Source: Marinifilum_A sediminis
GTDB lineage: Bacteria; Bacteroidota; Bacteroidia; Bacteroidales; Marinifilaceae
DNA length: 64,000 nucleotides
Direction: 5' to 3'
Assembly: GCA_947496465.1 (NCBI GenBank)
Contig: CANMCX010000001.1
Coordinates: forward strand, 1,135,400 to 1,199,399
The translations under genes were made by a program, and so were the position numbers. How positions within the stretch are numbered: the stretch's first letter is position 1; each line of letters begins with the position of its first letter. This document shows, piece after piece, positions 10,601-18,367 of this stretch. The notes under the pieces are model-generated. The model was not told the origin of the DNA and ran no database searches. It saw only the letters and a list, made by a program, of their open reading frames with translations.

Positions 10601-11757
10601 TCAGTTGCTTCAGATTTTACTGAAAAATATTGATTTCGTACAATCTCAAATGGGATTTCTGTAAATTCTAAAACCTCAGCATCAACAGAAATCGCATGAA
10701 TATTCGAAGATATTTCTCCATTGGATGAACTAAATCCTGAACCTCCACTATAAACATTAAAACCATTCGCATACTCACCAATCTTCAACTGAATTGTTTG
10801 ATTTTCATTCAACGATACATTTGAATTTAAGTACACTTTAATATCAAAAATCAAACTTCCTCCTTCGGGAACATCTATTTGTCCTTCGTTAAAATCTAAA
10901 TAAATCGAATCATTGGTTATTACCGTATTTTGAGGTTCTATAACTGATCCTGAATGAGAAAAAAGAAATCCTCCCAATTGAGTTTCCCAGTTTAAAGAAT
11001 TTTCAGGATTTTCATTAAAAAAAGTCATTCGCGAAACGCGAGTTGGTTCTCCATCGCTTGCAGAACTTGTTTCGTCGATTGCAAATCTAAAACAAGTAAT
11101 GGCTTCTTCTTTGGTATCAATTTTTGTATCTATTAATAGTGGATTTATTGGATCATCTGTTGACTTTAGTATTGTCAACTCATCCATTTCTGGAACAATT
11201 GGTTCTCCAGATACCAAAATATCATCGAAATAAACCTTATTGCTTGATAGTGGGTTGTTCATGCGAACGACTATTACCAAACTTGTTCCATTTATAAATG
11301 AACATGTTCCTTCAGCACTTCCCCAATTTCCAATATTTACCGCATTATTATCCAATGCTATTTCTTCCCCACCATCTAGCTTGTAGTAAAATTTAATGTA
11401 TTTTTCATCATTAGTTGAGGTTCCTGTCTCTGCCGCAACAATGGAGATACTGCAATTTGTAAAGCTAGAAATATCAATACTCTCACTTTGCCAAATAGCC
11501 TCGCCATCACAATCTACAGCTTCAAATCTACCTTCGCTCGTTTCAACAACTTTTACGTAATCATCATCATTTTCAAGAATACAATTGGAAACATCCAATG
11601 TCCAATCGGTAACACCTGACAAATCGGAATTTGTACCCCAATATCCCTTATTTAAATTGTCAGAAAAATCTTTATTCCATATCTCATCAGCATACACCCC
11701 ACAATTCCCCAGTAAAATTAAGACAAAGAACAATTTCAGAGAAAGAGTTTTTTTCAT
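4669..11757 (-). CDS. Giant secreted lamin-tail-domain surface protein with CHU_C/FlgD-like C-terminus
   Basis: A 2,362-residue exported protein of unknown ligand. A signal peptide occupies about residues 1-23 (hydrophobic core LKLFFVLILLGNCGVYA). The N-terminal half holds several about 260-residue repeats with recurring (D)DLPTILN and related segments. Four lamin-tail (LTD) domains begin with VVINEIMADE-like motifs at about residues 1298, 1557, 1818 and 2085. The first three are nearly identical and alternate with SbsA-type Ig-like segments. A LamG-like stretch (DNFEESSLENWQNT) lies near residue 1000. The C-terminus from about residue 2264 has FSPDSDGQNDRL, resembling the gliding-motility-associated C-terminal (type B) domain that in Bacteroidota serves type IX secretion. 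The role (adhesion or cell-surface structure) is inferred. The gene is monocistronic. Confidence 0.85.
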   Translation of the reverse strand: MKKTLSLKLFFVLILLGNCGVYADEIWNKDFSDNLNKGYWGTNSDLSGVTDWTLDVSNCILENDDDYVKVVETSEGRFEAVDCDGEAIWQSESIDISSFTNCSISIVAAETGTSTNDEKYIKFYYKLDGGEEIALDNNAVNIGNWGSAEGTCSFINGTSLVIVVRMNNPLSSNKVYFDDILVSGEPIVPEMDELTILKSTDDPINPLLIDTKIDTKEEAITCFRFAIDETSSASDGEPTRVSRMTFFNENPENSLNWETQLGGFLFSHSGSVIEPQNTVITNDSIYLDFNEGQIDVPEGGSLIFDIKVYLNSNVSLNENQTIQLKIGEYANGFNVYSGGSGFSSSNGEISSNIHAISVDAEVLEFTEIPFEIVRNQYFSVKSEATDVFGNLDVDQQNIVNLSLNSGTGILRSNTILEKPLKNGFVVFDSLQYENIESISLKLIGEDLKEVISDEILVLNTFDSNVIQSVWTPSNTTISSTQVTKDDLFEIFRFTVVDGGDDGLPTILNKMLIKTSNANQVDLKKSIEKVFIQNAEKELKADIEISKDELIISFGEDEIGRIIESEGASDYSLFVYLKEGETIDGEKLQLKIEQSSAEWETSIEGSGLKFEFSEVIIGPEFITEVEAVRMRFVELPDYVPFQNEFQIEIELVDEYENRDINSDDEIELSLASGNGDLSSVSGLNKTNEGGVYIWSDLIYSKAEIFNLQAESDGFSTILSDNISSVDNDSEIIFSSHNPALKLNPLAVSDELSQSVLKFKIVDSGSNDDLPTILNTLKFHKEITTNDLNWNKHIAGAILKQNNIVFAKTSDINSNYIRFNSSNGLIEIPNSTELEYELAIYFRKSQLPDNATVQISIPKENFAWKTGNHSSELVDVLDQNIISAIHEVDVLADRLSIIKVPFYITDSLEIFDLQVATCDKHQNIDLDKNISFELKANSNDLIFDDSNTETINGIATIGGINYSGSSNFSITTKSDLIPDTCKIFVGTPSVDIQDNFEESSLENWQNTMDWKISTFDPIFGNSSLKHNLINQSGESYIGGEVSNWNPHSGTLQWSFVLRNGDWDPSSGNYFGFNLLMDNQNPELSEIRYVVGINYKGSDDLIGLWKIVKDESPELLFSSDFNWNDSEAVAIAVDYDASGEWTLKYNRIGENYNWLLAGSEKSLINLNSQSWFYALQFNFETASRAGELWFDDLIIQSANTEPYVRDYEIIGQDSILIIFSEDLNTELTLLPNKYKIFRNDKELDDYSISVGKDASEIVIVMDDEFQTGNYLVELFDITDQNGLECKYDSIEFEYFAPAKSYDIVINEIMADETPSNGLPEYEYIELYNTKEHAISVQDWVLTIGEKELKLNSDTIKANSYLILCSNSAKDDFTVYGNALGVSSFSGLTNAGTSISLRSTEGILLDSISYSIDWYKSDEKNNGGWSLERIDPMNTCSSFGNWSASDLEIGGTPGTQNSILSENLDQKLPQVLSFNLISKNQISIEFDEFMDSKSLIKSENYSVADNELKQLEKLSSKKVALSFEKDFQDGIEQQLVLNNLLDECGNVLDTTLSFIRYDVHEYDVVINEIMADENPTNGLPEHEYIELYNTKEYAISVQDWFLTIGDKELKLNSDTIKANSYLILCSSSATEDFTVYGNSLGVSSFSGLTNAGTSVSILSREGVTIDSITYSIDWYKSDEKKDGGWSLERIDPVNTCSSFGNWSASIAEKGGTPGTQNSIWSENLDYKSPRVESFNLISKNQISIEFDEYMDSKSVVTLENYLVADNGLTQIEKLSPQKVALSFEMDIQDGIEQQLVLSNLLDECGNVLDTTLSFIRYDVHEYDVVINEIMADENPTNGLPEYEYLELYNTQTHDLSVKDWIVKIGEKELNLEADTIKANSYLILCSNTAIEDFSNYGDVLGVSSFSGLTNAGTTISLKSANDILLDAISYSNDWYKDDNKDEGGWSLERIDPMNTTWQTPNWAASINIIGGTPGSINSIFKENKDVNSPVLEKLIVSSANSIQLNFSEPMFLNEIKNLQNFTLSESGQHPISVVNVENLGILFELIFQDNFVPNLKYELSIDQKVTDLAQNPLSKDVYEFWIPSKIQAGDVVINEVLFNPLSGGADYVELYNTSDNILDLSKSYLAKRDENYLLIDSVKISDEQLILRPQNYILLTADTLNVRENYYTNDWNVFKKCNLPSYGDKSGRVVLLSETDLIDDFAYDEKMHFSLLASVEGVALERINPKNKTNSTSNWQSAAQSIGYGTPGVENSVFSDEKMLDNEVSLSNKIFSPDSDGQNDRLYINFNLKDDGFVVNVRIYNSIGKEVRKLANKYYLAMEDKIYWDGLNSSKERLPIGIYLVYIELFNSKGDVKTFKKTCVLGGKFN
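5500..7870 (-). repeat. Three near-identical tandem about 780-bp modules inside the giant LTD gene
   Basis: The LTD plus Ig-like module recurs with a period of about 780 bp. The stretches at about 6270-6400 and 7055-7185 are almost identical at the nucleotide level (for example both hold CATCATACTCATGTACATC and CATTTCCACATTCATCCAAC). The third copy (about 7790-7870 onward) has diverged slightly more. A fourth LTD near 5500 is clearly more divergent. Confidence 0.85.
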
Positions 11758-11852
11758 GGAAAATTACAATTAAATTTGATTTGCTTTTTTGACTAAAAGC
11801 TAATTTAACTATAACCATATTATTAATCAAGTAATTAAAGCATTATTATGTT

Positions 11853-12842
11853 ATGAGGATTGCAGTTGTAGGAGCTACAGGTCTTGTAGGTCAGAAAATA
11901 CTGGATGTTTTGGAAGAAAGAAATTTTCCAGTTAGTGAATTATTCCCTGTTGCCAGCGAAAGATCTGTTGGTAAAGAAGTTGCCTTTAATGGCAAGAAGT
12001 ACAAAGTAATTGGTATGAAGGATGCAATTAATCTAAAACCACAAATTGCAATTTTTTCAGCTGGTGGAGATACTTCTTTAAAATGGGCACCTGAATTTGC
12101 GAAAGTTGGAACCACAGTTGTGGACAATTCTTCCGCTTGGAGAATGGATGAGAGTAAAAAATTGGTTGTTCCGGAAATTAATGCATCAGAATTAAGCAAG
12201 GAAGATAAAATTATTGCCAATCCAAATTGCTCTACCATTCAATTGGTAGTTGCTTTGGCTCCTTTACACAAACATTATAAAATGGAGCGTTTGGTTATTT
12301 CTACTTATCAATCCATTACTGGAACTGGTGTAAAGGCTGTTGAGCAATTAGAAAATGAAAGATCAGGAGTTGAAGGTGAAAAAGCTTATCCATATGAAAT
12401 TGATAAGAATTGCCTTCCTCATTGTGATGTGTTTACCGAAAATGGCTACACAAAAGAAGAAATGAAACTGGTTAATGAAACCAAAAAAATTCTAAAAGAC
12501 GATAGTATAAGAGTTACAGCTACAGCTGTTAGAGTTCCTGTTGTTGGTGGTCATTCAGAATCGGTAAATATTGAGTTTGCGAAAGATTTTGAATTGGAAA
12601 ATGTGAGAAAAATTCTAAGTGAAACAGATGGAATCATAGTTCAGGATAATTTGGATGAAAACGAATATCCAATGCCTAAATATTCTCACGATAAAGATGA
12701 AGTTTTTGTTGGTAGGATTAGACGAGATTTCTCAAATCCAAACACACTAAATATGTGGGTTGTTGCTGATAATCTAAGAAAAGGTGCTGCTACTAATGCT
12801 GTTCAAATTGCAGAATATCTAGCCAAACATGAACTAGTTTAA
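11853..12842 (+). CDS. asd: Aspartate-semialdehyde dehydrogenase
   Basis: Reduces aspartyl phosphate to aspartate semialdehyde with NADPH, feeding lysine/diaminopimelate, threonine and methionine synthesis. 329 residues, the usual length. The Rossmann motif GATGLVGQKILD lies at residues 7-18, the catalytic cysteine is in NPNCSTIQ (Cys126), and the substrate-binding histidine is in VVGGHSE. SAGGDTS and DNSSAWRMD are also diagnostic. It stands alone, divergent from the giant surface protein, and is followed by a strong terminator. Confidence 0.96.
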   Translation: MRIAVVGATGLVGQKILDVLEERNFPVSELFPVASERSVGKEVAFNGKKYKVIGMKDAINLKPQIAIFSAGGDTSLKWAPEFAKVGTTVVDNSSAWRMDESKKLVVPEINASELSKEDKIIANPNCSTIQLVVALAPLHKHYKMERLVISTYQSITGTGVKAVEQLENERSGVEGEKAYPYEIDKNCLPHCDVFTENGYTKEEMKLVNETKKILKDDSIRVTATAVRVPVVGGHSESVNIEFAKDFELENVRKILSETDGIIVQDNLDENEYPMPKYSHDKDEVFVGRIRRDFSNPNTLNMWVVADNLRKGAATNAVQIAEYLAKHELV

Positions 12843-12851
12843 AACAAAAAA

Positions 12852-12880
12852 TAAACCCGATGCAAATCATCGGGTTTTTT
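12852..12880 (+). terminator. Rho-independent terminator after asd
   Basis: AAACCCGATG / CATCGGGTTT hairpin with a T run, between the convergent asd and hflX genes. Confidence 0.85.
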
Positions 12881-12969
12881 ATGCGAATAACCATACGAAC
12901 AATTAGATACATAAGAGTTCGCATGTTAACTTAAAGCAAAGCTACATTCCAAATTATCAATAATTTAAA

Positions 12970-14196
12970 CTAATCCATTAAGTTAGAATAATCCTGATAA
13001 AGAAAATCGTTGTAAGGAAATCTAGCCGAGTGAATTTCACGAATTACACCATAAACTTTCTCTCTAAACTCTTCAATATTTTCCTTTTCTATAGCCGAAA
13101 TAAACAAACAAGGAGTTTCTCCCTTGGCAATCCACATTTGTTTTAATTCATCCAAACTATAATTTTCTCGTGTTTTTGGCAAAAGATCATCCTCATCTTT
13201 CTTTACGTATGTAAATGCATCAATCTTATTAAAGACCAAAAATCTTGGTTTCTCCTGTTTATCAATCTCAGCCATGGTTTCATTTACCACTTTAATATGA
13301 TCTTCGAAATTAGGATGAGAAATATCCACAACATGAAGTATTACGTCAGCTTCTCGTACCTCATCAAGGGTAGATTTGAACGATTCAACCAGATGGTGAG
13401 GAAGTTTTCTAATGAACCCAACAGTATCTGCTAACAAGAATGGAACATTTTGAATAACCACCTTACGAACAGTTGTATCCAGAGTCGCAAACAGCTTATT
13501 CTCAGCAAACACTTCTGATTTACTCAACATATTCATGATAGTTGATTTCCCAACATTTGTGTAACCAACAAGAGCTACACGAACCAATTTACCACGATTC
13601 TTTCTTTGAGTTGCCTTTTGTTTGTCAATCCTAACAAGATCTTGCTTTAATTTAGAAATTTTATCTAAAATTATTCTTCGGTCAGTCTCGATCTGAGTTT
13701 CTCCTGGACCACGCATTCCAATACCACCTCGCTGGCGCTCAAGGTGAGTCCACATTCGTGTTAAACGCGGTAACAAATATTGATACTGAGCCAATTCTAC
13801 TTGTGTTTTTGCATGCGCAGTTTGTGCTCTACTTGCAAAAATATCAAGAATTAGATTGGTTCTATCCAGCACTTTTCTTTCTAATATCCGCTCAACATTA
13901 CGAAGTTGCGTTGGAGACAATTCATCATCAAAAATCACCAATCCAACTTCATCATCAGCTTCTAAAAATCTCTTTATTTCATCCAATTTTCCTGTTCCAA
14001 CAAAGGTTTTAGGATTAGGATAATCTAATTTTTGAGTAAATCTTTTTATTGTTGTTGCTCCTGCTGTTAAAGCTAAAAAATCTAATTCAGCAAGATATTC
14101 ATCAACCTCTTGGGCAGTCATATTTTTTGATTGATCAATTACACCAATCAAAACTGCTTTTTCCGTTTCTCTCTTCGTAGTAAGGTAGTCTCCCAT
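12970..14196 (-). CDS. hflX: GTPase HflX
   Basis: Ribosome-associated GTPase that splits stalled or heat-damaged 70S ribosomes. The 408 residues contain the N-terminal HflX glycine-rich region (VGTGKLDE about residues 66-73, FDDELSPTQLRN), the linker GGIGMRGPGETQIETDRR, and the G domain with G1 GYTNVGKST (residues 211-219), G3 DTVGFI and G4 NKID. The start MGDYLTTK is the first ATG in the frame. It faces asd convergently. Confidence 0.95.
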   Translation of the reverse strand: MGDYLTTKRETEKAVLIGVIDQSKNMTAQEVDEYLAELDFLALTAGATTIKRFTQKLDYPNPKTFVGTGKLDEIKRFLEADDEVGLVIFDDELSPTQLRNVERILERKVLDRTNLILDIFASRAQTAHAKTQVELAQYQYLLPRLTRMWTHLERQRGGIGMRGPGETQIETDRRIILDKISKLKQDLVRIDKQKATQRKNRGKLVRVALVGYTNVGKSTIMNMLSKSEVFAENKLFATLDTTVRKVVIQNVPFLLADTVGFIRKLPHHLVESFKSTLDEVREADVILHVVDISHPNFEDHIKVVNETMAEIDKQEKPRFLVFNKIDAFTYVKKDEDDLLPKTRENYSLDELKQMWIAKGETPCLFISAIEKENIEEFREKVYGVIREIHSARFPYNDFLYQDYSNLMD

Positions 14197-14306
14197 TTAA
14201 TCAATTTAGGAAATTAAAAACTAACAACTTTCATTTATTCCATAAATTCTTGAAAGCTAATTGCAAAAGTAAGCATTATTCCACAAAGCTTTCGTTACCG
14301 AACACA

Positions 14307-14340
14307 AAAAAGAGGTTCCGAATAATTCAGAACCTCTTTA
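14307..14340 (-). terminator. Terminator after the TonB-family gene
   Basis: Read on the minus strand, the hairpin AAAGAGGTTC / GAACCTCTTT ends in a T run just downstream of the TonB-family gene. Confidence 0.8.
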
Positions 14341-14361
14341 TATGGTAGTAAAAAAATTAAT

Positions 14362-15045
14362 TTACTGTAATTGGAAGTTGATTGGCACAGTATAAGATAC
14401 CTTTACAGCTTTACCACGCTGCTTACCAGGCTTCCACTTTGGCATCTTATTGATTACACGAATCGCTTCTTTATCAAGAGATGGGTCAACTCCACGTACA
14501 ACGCGAACTTGCTCTACACCACCCACTTTGTTTACAACAAAAGTAACGAATACACGTCCGGTGATACCATTTTCCTGTGCAATAACAGGATACTTGATTG
14601 ATTTTGCAATCCATTTTTGTAATTCAAGCTGTCCTCCTGGAAATTCCGGCATATCCTCTACAATAACGAATACCTGAGCTTCATCTTCTTCTTCTTCCTC
14701 TTCTACAACCTGGATTTCAACTTCTTCATCCATATCTGCATCGGAGTCTTCAATTTCCAATTCATCCTCAATTTCTTCATCGTTATCCACGATTTCCAAA
14801 ACATCAGCAACTTTAGGTGCTGGTGGTGGTGGTGGTGGTGGCTTAACAGGTTCTTGTCTGGTAACAGGAATCATTTCCTCTTCAGCCTCCATCTCTTGCT
14901 GATCTTCTAAACCTGTAGCTTCCGAAGAATCTACACGCCATTCGAATGCAGCAAAAACAAACAGAAGAGTCAAGGCCAGACCAATCTCAAGAAAGAGACC
15001 TCTCTTATTTTCAAGATCTGCTTTAGGTGACTTCTTAACTTCCAT
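14362..15045 (-). CDS. TonB-family energy transducer
   Basis: Links the proton motive force to outer-membrane transporters. The 227 residues show a short cytoplasmic N-terminus, one membrane helix (about 17-36), an acidic linker, a proline-rich spacer (PVKPPPPPPPAPKV, about 66-79) and a second very acidic stretch (VVEEEEEEDEA). The C-terminal TonB domain (about 130-227) carries FPGG, YPVIAQENGITGRVFVTF and WKPGKQRGKAVKVSYTVPI. No exbB or exbD gene is adjacent, so it probably works with a complex encoded elsewhere. Several TonB paralogues are usual in Bacteroidota, hence no symbol. Confidence 0.92.
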   Translation of the reverse strand: MEVKKSPKADLENKRGLFLEIGLALTLLFVFAAFEWRVDSSEATGLEDQQEMEAEEEMIPVTRQEPVKPPPPPPPAPKVADVLEIVDNDEEIEDELEIEDSDADMDEEVEIQVVEEEEEEDEAQVFVIVEDMPEFPGGQLELQKWIAKSIKYPVIAQENGITGRVFVTFVVNKVGGVEQVRVVRGVDPSLDKEAIRVINKMPKWKPGKQRGKAVKVSYTVPINFQLQ

Positions 15046-15626
15046 AATCTTCTTTTAATTTTCTTTTAAATTCAGCGCTTAAAAGTAAGTAATTCAATTT
15101 TATAATCAAAATACTATACTTTCCGAAAATATTTGAGGCATAAAGATAGAAAAATAACGGTCAAACCATTTTTTAAGGTTTGAAAATTTGATAACCAATA
15201 CTTAAGTAAGTGAAATTCTATTGGTAATAATCTATTAAATGCCTCTATCTTAATAGAGATAAACCTACTGTAAATAAATCAACTATAAATTTAGTCCATT
15301 TTTTCTTTAAAGCCATTCTAAATTAGATTTTTTATACCAGAAGAGTGAAAAATCTATGTTGTCCGAACTCATCCTACCTATACACACACTATACATTGCT
15401 ACCAATCAATTGTCTATTGACAAACAATTTTTCGAACTAAAATAGATTCTCCACTCTCTAATTCCCTTACGTAGAATACTTAAAAATGTTTGCTTATTCG
15501 TAAAATACATTAAAATCTGTCTTTCAAATCTTCAATTTTAATTTATATTTGCAGCCGCTTAAGAATCTTGTATTATTCTGATTTAAATTGAAATGATACT
15601 AAATTCTTTTCACTAAACAATTAAAT
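15046..15626. other. 581-base intergenic region without a gene
   Basis: No convincing ORF is seen. The right end holds the tRNA-Ala promoter. A small hairpin (CTCTAT-CTTA-ATAGAG) lies near 15241-15262, without a T run. Nothing else is recognised. Confidence 0.5.
15522..15552 (+). promoter_or_regulatory. Bacteroidota-type promoter for tRNA-Ala
   Basis: The -7 box TATATTTGC (15544-15552) matches TAnnTTTG. A TTTC tetramer (15522-15525) lies 18 bases upstream, at the position of the TTTG -33 box. Confidence 0.6.
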
Positions 15627-15700
15627 GGGGGGTTAGCTCAGTTGGCTAGAGCATTTGACTGGCAGTCAAAAGGTCACCGGTTCGATTCCGGTACTCTCCA
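15627..15700 (+). tRNA. tRNA-Ala (GGC anticodon)
   Basis: A 74-nt cloverleaf. The acceptor GGGGGGT pairs with ACTCTCC and includes the G3:U70 alanine identity pair. The anticodon loop CTGGCAG gives GGC, the T loop is TTCGATT, and the discriminator is A. CCA is not encoded. Confidence 0.97.
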
Positions 15701-15712
15701 CCCTCAAATCAA

Positions 15713-15746
15713 GGCGGTTATGGCATTTATGCTGTAGCCGCTTTTT
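15713..15746 (+). terminator. Terminator after tRNA-Ala
   Basis: GCGGTTA..GCA / TGC..TAGCCGC stem with a TTTA loop, followed by a T run. Confidence 0.7.
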
Positions 15747-15831
15747 ATTTCTACTCCTACTCAATTCCTTATAAATCCGTGTATTTAACCTTATTTAACA
15801 ACTTTTAAATATTCAGAATTGTAAGAATGCA

Positions 15832-15839
15832 TACTTTTG
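15832..15839 (+). promoter_or_regulatory. Possible promoter of a short transcript
   Basis: TACTTTTG matches the TAnnTTTG -7 consensus. No convincing -33 box is seen. It lies about 50 bases before a strong terminator with no ORF between. Confidence 0.45.
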
Positions 15840-15844
15840 TACCA

Positions 15845-15920
15845 TCCTTTCCGAGAGGATTAGGTTTTCATAGATTAAAATGGGTTAGAGTAAAGTCCGG
15901 GGTGGTTCCCGGACTTTTTT
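15845..15920 (+). ncRNA. Candidate small RNA of about 75 nt
   Basis: Between a TAnnTTTG box and a strong GC-rich terminator there is no ORF, but there is structure. A first hairpin ATCCT-TTCCGAG-AGGAT is followed by a single-stranded purine/T-rich stretch (ATGGGTTAGAGT) and then the terminator hairpin AAGTCCGGG / CCCGGACTT with a T run. The segment is more GC-rich than its flanks. It matches no RNA family I can name. Alternatives are a processed leader remnant or a 3' element of the tRNA transcript. Confidence 0.45.
15892..15920 (+). terminator. Strong terminator at the end of the candidate small RNA
   Basis: AAGTCCGGG / CCCGGACTT hairpin followed by six T. On the minus strand it lacks a T run, so it works for rightward transcription rather than for the transporter gene. 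Confidence 0.8.
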
Positions 15921-15926
15921 ATTTTG

Positions 15927-18149
15927 TCAATCTATGGTCTTCTGGCTATTTGAATTGATAAAAAGTATATTTCCTATCTCTTGGTAGCCTGTAAACAAAC
16001 CAGATTTTTCGTGTTTTAATGATTCTCCTCTAAAACCAATAATAGTTAAACCAGCATCAGCTGATCGTTTATTAATTAATTCACGGGAAGACACATCTAT
16101 TTGTTCATGAATGATTTCGATATTGGAATTGGTAATTGGTAACCTACCAGATACAACAAGATCATCAAGTTGTTTGCGAGTTTCTGATGCTTGTTCCTCT
16201 TTACAAATATTAAAGATTTTAATATCAGCCTTATTCCAATCGGGATGACCACCTATTATAAAGCTCAATAATATCATGAGATTTGCATTATCGGTATCCG
16301 AAGATTTAATCCAAACATGGATATTATTCTTATAATTGAATTTTCGTCGTGCACTACCTAAAATACAGAAATCAAAATTTCCTGCTTTAGCCAAAGAGTA
16401 ATTCTCAATAATCAGATCTAATCGATCTGGATTGTCTTTATCAAATTCAAATATCACCATGTTATTTTCCATACCCGCAATTCCAGGTAATTGTATAGCT
16501 TGAGCTATAGCTGATGTGTAAGATGGAGAAATTATCGTATCAACGTACACATGATTTTCCATTTTATCAAAACTATTGATAAGCTTATGCAGTTCTTCCT
16601 GCGATTGAGAATATGTAGCTTTTGAATAATAGCCTTCAATTCTGTGTAAATAGGTTCCAAATCCGTATTTATACGAAATCCAGTTCAACAATTTAAAGGC
16701 AGTATCTCGTTCAAAAGAATCCTTTGATATACATATTGCACTTGGTCGCCATTCCCTCACCTTTCGTTTCCCAGCTTTTTGTAAAAAAACCTGCATATTT
16801 CGATTCAATTGATAAAGAGAATTCAAGAAAATGGACTCCAAGCCATTTCTATGTTTGTGATATCTGTTAATATACAAATAGATCAAAGTCATTAGCACAA
16901 CGGCACTAAAGGCATATAAAGTATTTATTTTAAACATTACCCATATTGAAATCCAAAATCCGATTAGGGATAAAAACCATTTTGATTTAAATGATGGACG
17001 ATAACTAGGCGAAGAACCAAAATGATTCAAAAAAGATATTAGACAAAGAGCTCCATAGGTAAGCATAAAGAACATCGAAATAATTTCTGCGACAGCATTC
17101 ACATCTCCCAACACTACAAATATCATCGCAATTATACAGGTAACCAATGAAGCATTAATAGGTTCATTATCGGAAACTCGTCCTTTCGAGAGCCATTTAT
17201 TTACTCCTTTTGATGGAAACGATTTATCAATTGAGAGCGCTTGTAATGTCCTAGGTGCAACCATTACAGAACCTAAAGCCGATGAAATGGTTGAAGCGGC
17301 TAATCCTAAAGGAATCACAACTGCACCACCAAGAGCAATCTTAGACATGATTAATTGATTTGCTACTAAATCTTCACTACTTGCCGATCCCGCTAATTTA
17401 TAAACGATGAAAAAGTAGATGATCATGCCAATTACTGTAGCCGCAGTTGTACCCAAGGGAATAGATTTTGAAGGATTTTTTAAATCTCCCGATAATCCAA
17501 CACCAGCAGTCATTCCCGTAAACGCCGGAAATATTATTGCAAACACAATGAAGAAATTATCAGAGTTTCGAAAATCAGCATTCAATAAATTGAAGTTGCT
17601 AACAGCAGAATATTCTGTCTTTCCTAAAAAGAATAATATTAATGAGGCAAATAAAATGGCAACAACGAAATAAAGAGCTTTAACACCCAAATTGGCTCCT
17701 TTTTTAAGAATTAAGATAGAAAGTAATAACATAGCCGGTACACTTACTACCTGACGAGGAAGATCGTATCCATATGTTTCCCTTAGCCAATTAAAAATAG
17801 GTTCAAATGCTTCTGTAAAAGCAATGATATAAAATGCTACGCTAATTGCCTGAGACATAAAAAGTGCAATCCCAATTGTTGCTCCAACATTTAACCCGAA
17901 TGAACGTGATATAATGAAATATTCTCCTCCGCCTTCTACACGCTTATTTGTTGCAATTTCGGAAATCGCAAAGGCAGTTGGAATAGTTACAGCGTGTCCC
18001 AACAAAATAATAAATATCACTCCCCAAAAACCAACATTTCCAACAGCATAACCAAATCGTAAAAATAAAATAGCACCCAAAATGGTAGAAATTGCGGTAA
18101 AAAAAACAGGAGCCGTTCCAAATTTTTGTGAATTATGAGTTGATGACAT
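15927..18149 (-). CDS. SLC12-type cation-chloride cotransporter / amino acid permease family protein
   Basis: An APC-superfamily transporter of about 740 residues. The N-terminal half has about 12 membrane helices. The first is APVFFTAISTILGAILFLRFGY, closely resembling helix 1 of eukaryotic Na-K-Cl cotransporters (SLC12). The cytoplasmic C-terminal third resembles the SLC12 C-terminal domain. The ATG at 18149 (MSSTHNSQKF) is preferred over the one 48 bases upstream, because the helix 1 context is conserved from there and the extra residues look like untranslated sequence. Substrate is unknown: ion-chloride cotransport is inferred from the family, and amino acid transport is the alternative. 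Confidence 0.8.
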   Translation of the reverse strand: MSSTHNSQKFGTAPVFFTAISTILGAILFLRFGYAVGNVGFWGVIFIILLGHAVTIPTAFAISEIATNKRVEGGGEYFIISRSFGLNVGATIGIALFMSQAISVAFYIIAFTEAFEPIFNWLRETYGYDLPRQVVSVPAMLLLSILILKKGANLGVKALYFVVAILFASLILFFLGKTEYSAVSNFNLLNADFRNSDNFFIVFAIIFPAFTGMTAGVGLSGDLKNPSKSIPLGTTAATVIGMIIYFFIVYKLAGSASSEDLVANQLIMSKIALGGAVVIPLGLAASTISSALGSVMVAPRTLQALSIDKSFPSKGVNKWLSKGRVSDNEPINASLVTCIIAMIFVVLGDVNAVAEIISMFFMLTYGALCLISFLNHFGSSPSYRPSFKSKWFLSLIGFWISIWVMFKINTLYAFSAVVLMTLIYLYINRYHKHRNGLESIFLNSLYQLNRNMQVFLQKAGKRKVREWRPSAICISKDSFERDTAFKLLNWISYKYGFGTYLHRIEGYYSKATYSQSQEELHKLINSFDKMENHVYVDTIISPSYTSAIAQAIQLPGIAGMENNMVIFEFDKDNPDRLDLIIENYSLAKAGNFDFCILGSARRKFNYKNNIHVWIKSSDTDNANLMILLSFIIGGHPDWNKADIKIFNICKEEQASETRKQLDDLVVSGRLPITNSNIEIIHEQIDVSSRELINKRSADAGLTIIGFRGESLKHEKSGLFTGYQEIGNILFINSNSQKTID

Positions 18150-18367
18150 AGTATAAATATTGAATGTTAGTCTATTAAAAATAGGAAAAAACTGCATATC
18201 AACTAAATATTAACAAGCATAACTTGCTCTTCATTATAAGAATCTTTCTTACTTGAACAATTGTTTAGCTTCTAGCTTATTTATGTATTTTTAACAATTC
18301 CTTCACTCTCAGTTTGTTTGTGAAACTTATTATTTGTGTAAATTTATTACCCTTTAGAGCATTAAAA

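Noticed and set aside
14371..14677. Plus-strand open frames opposite the TonB-family gene
   Set aside because: Fully antisense to a protein with clear TonB motifs.
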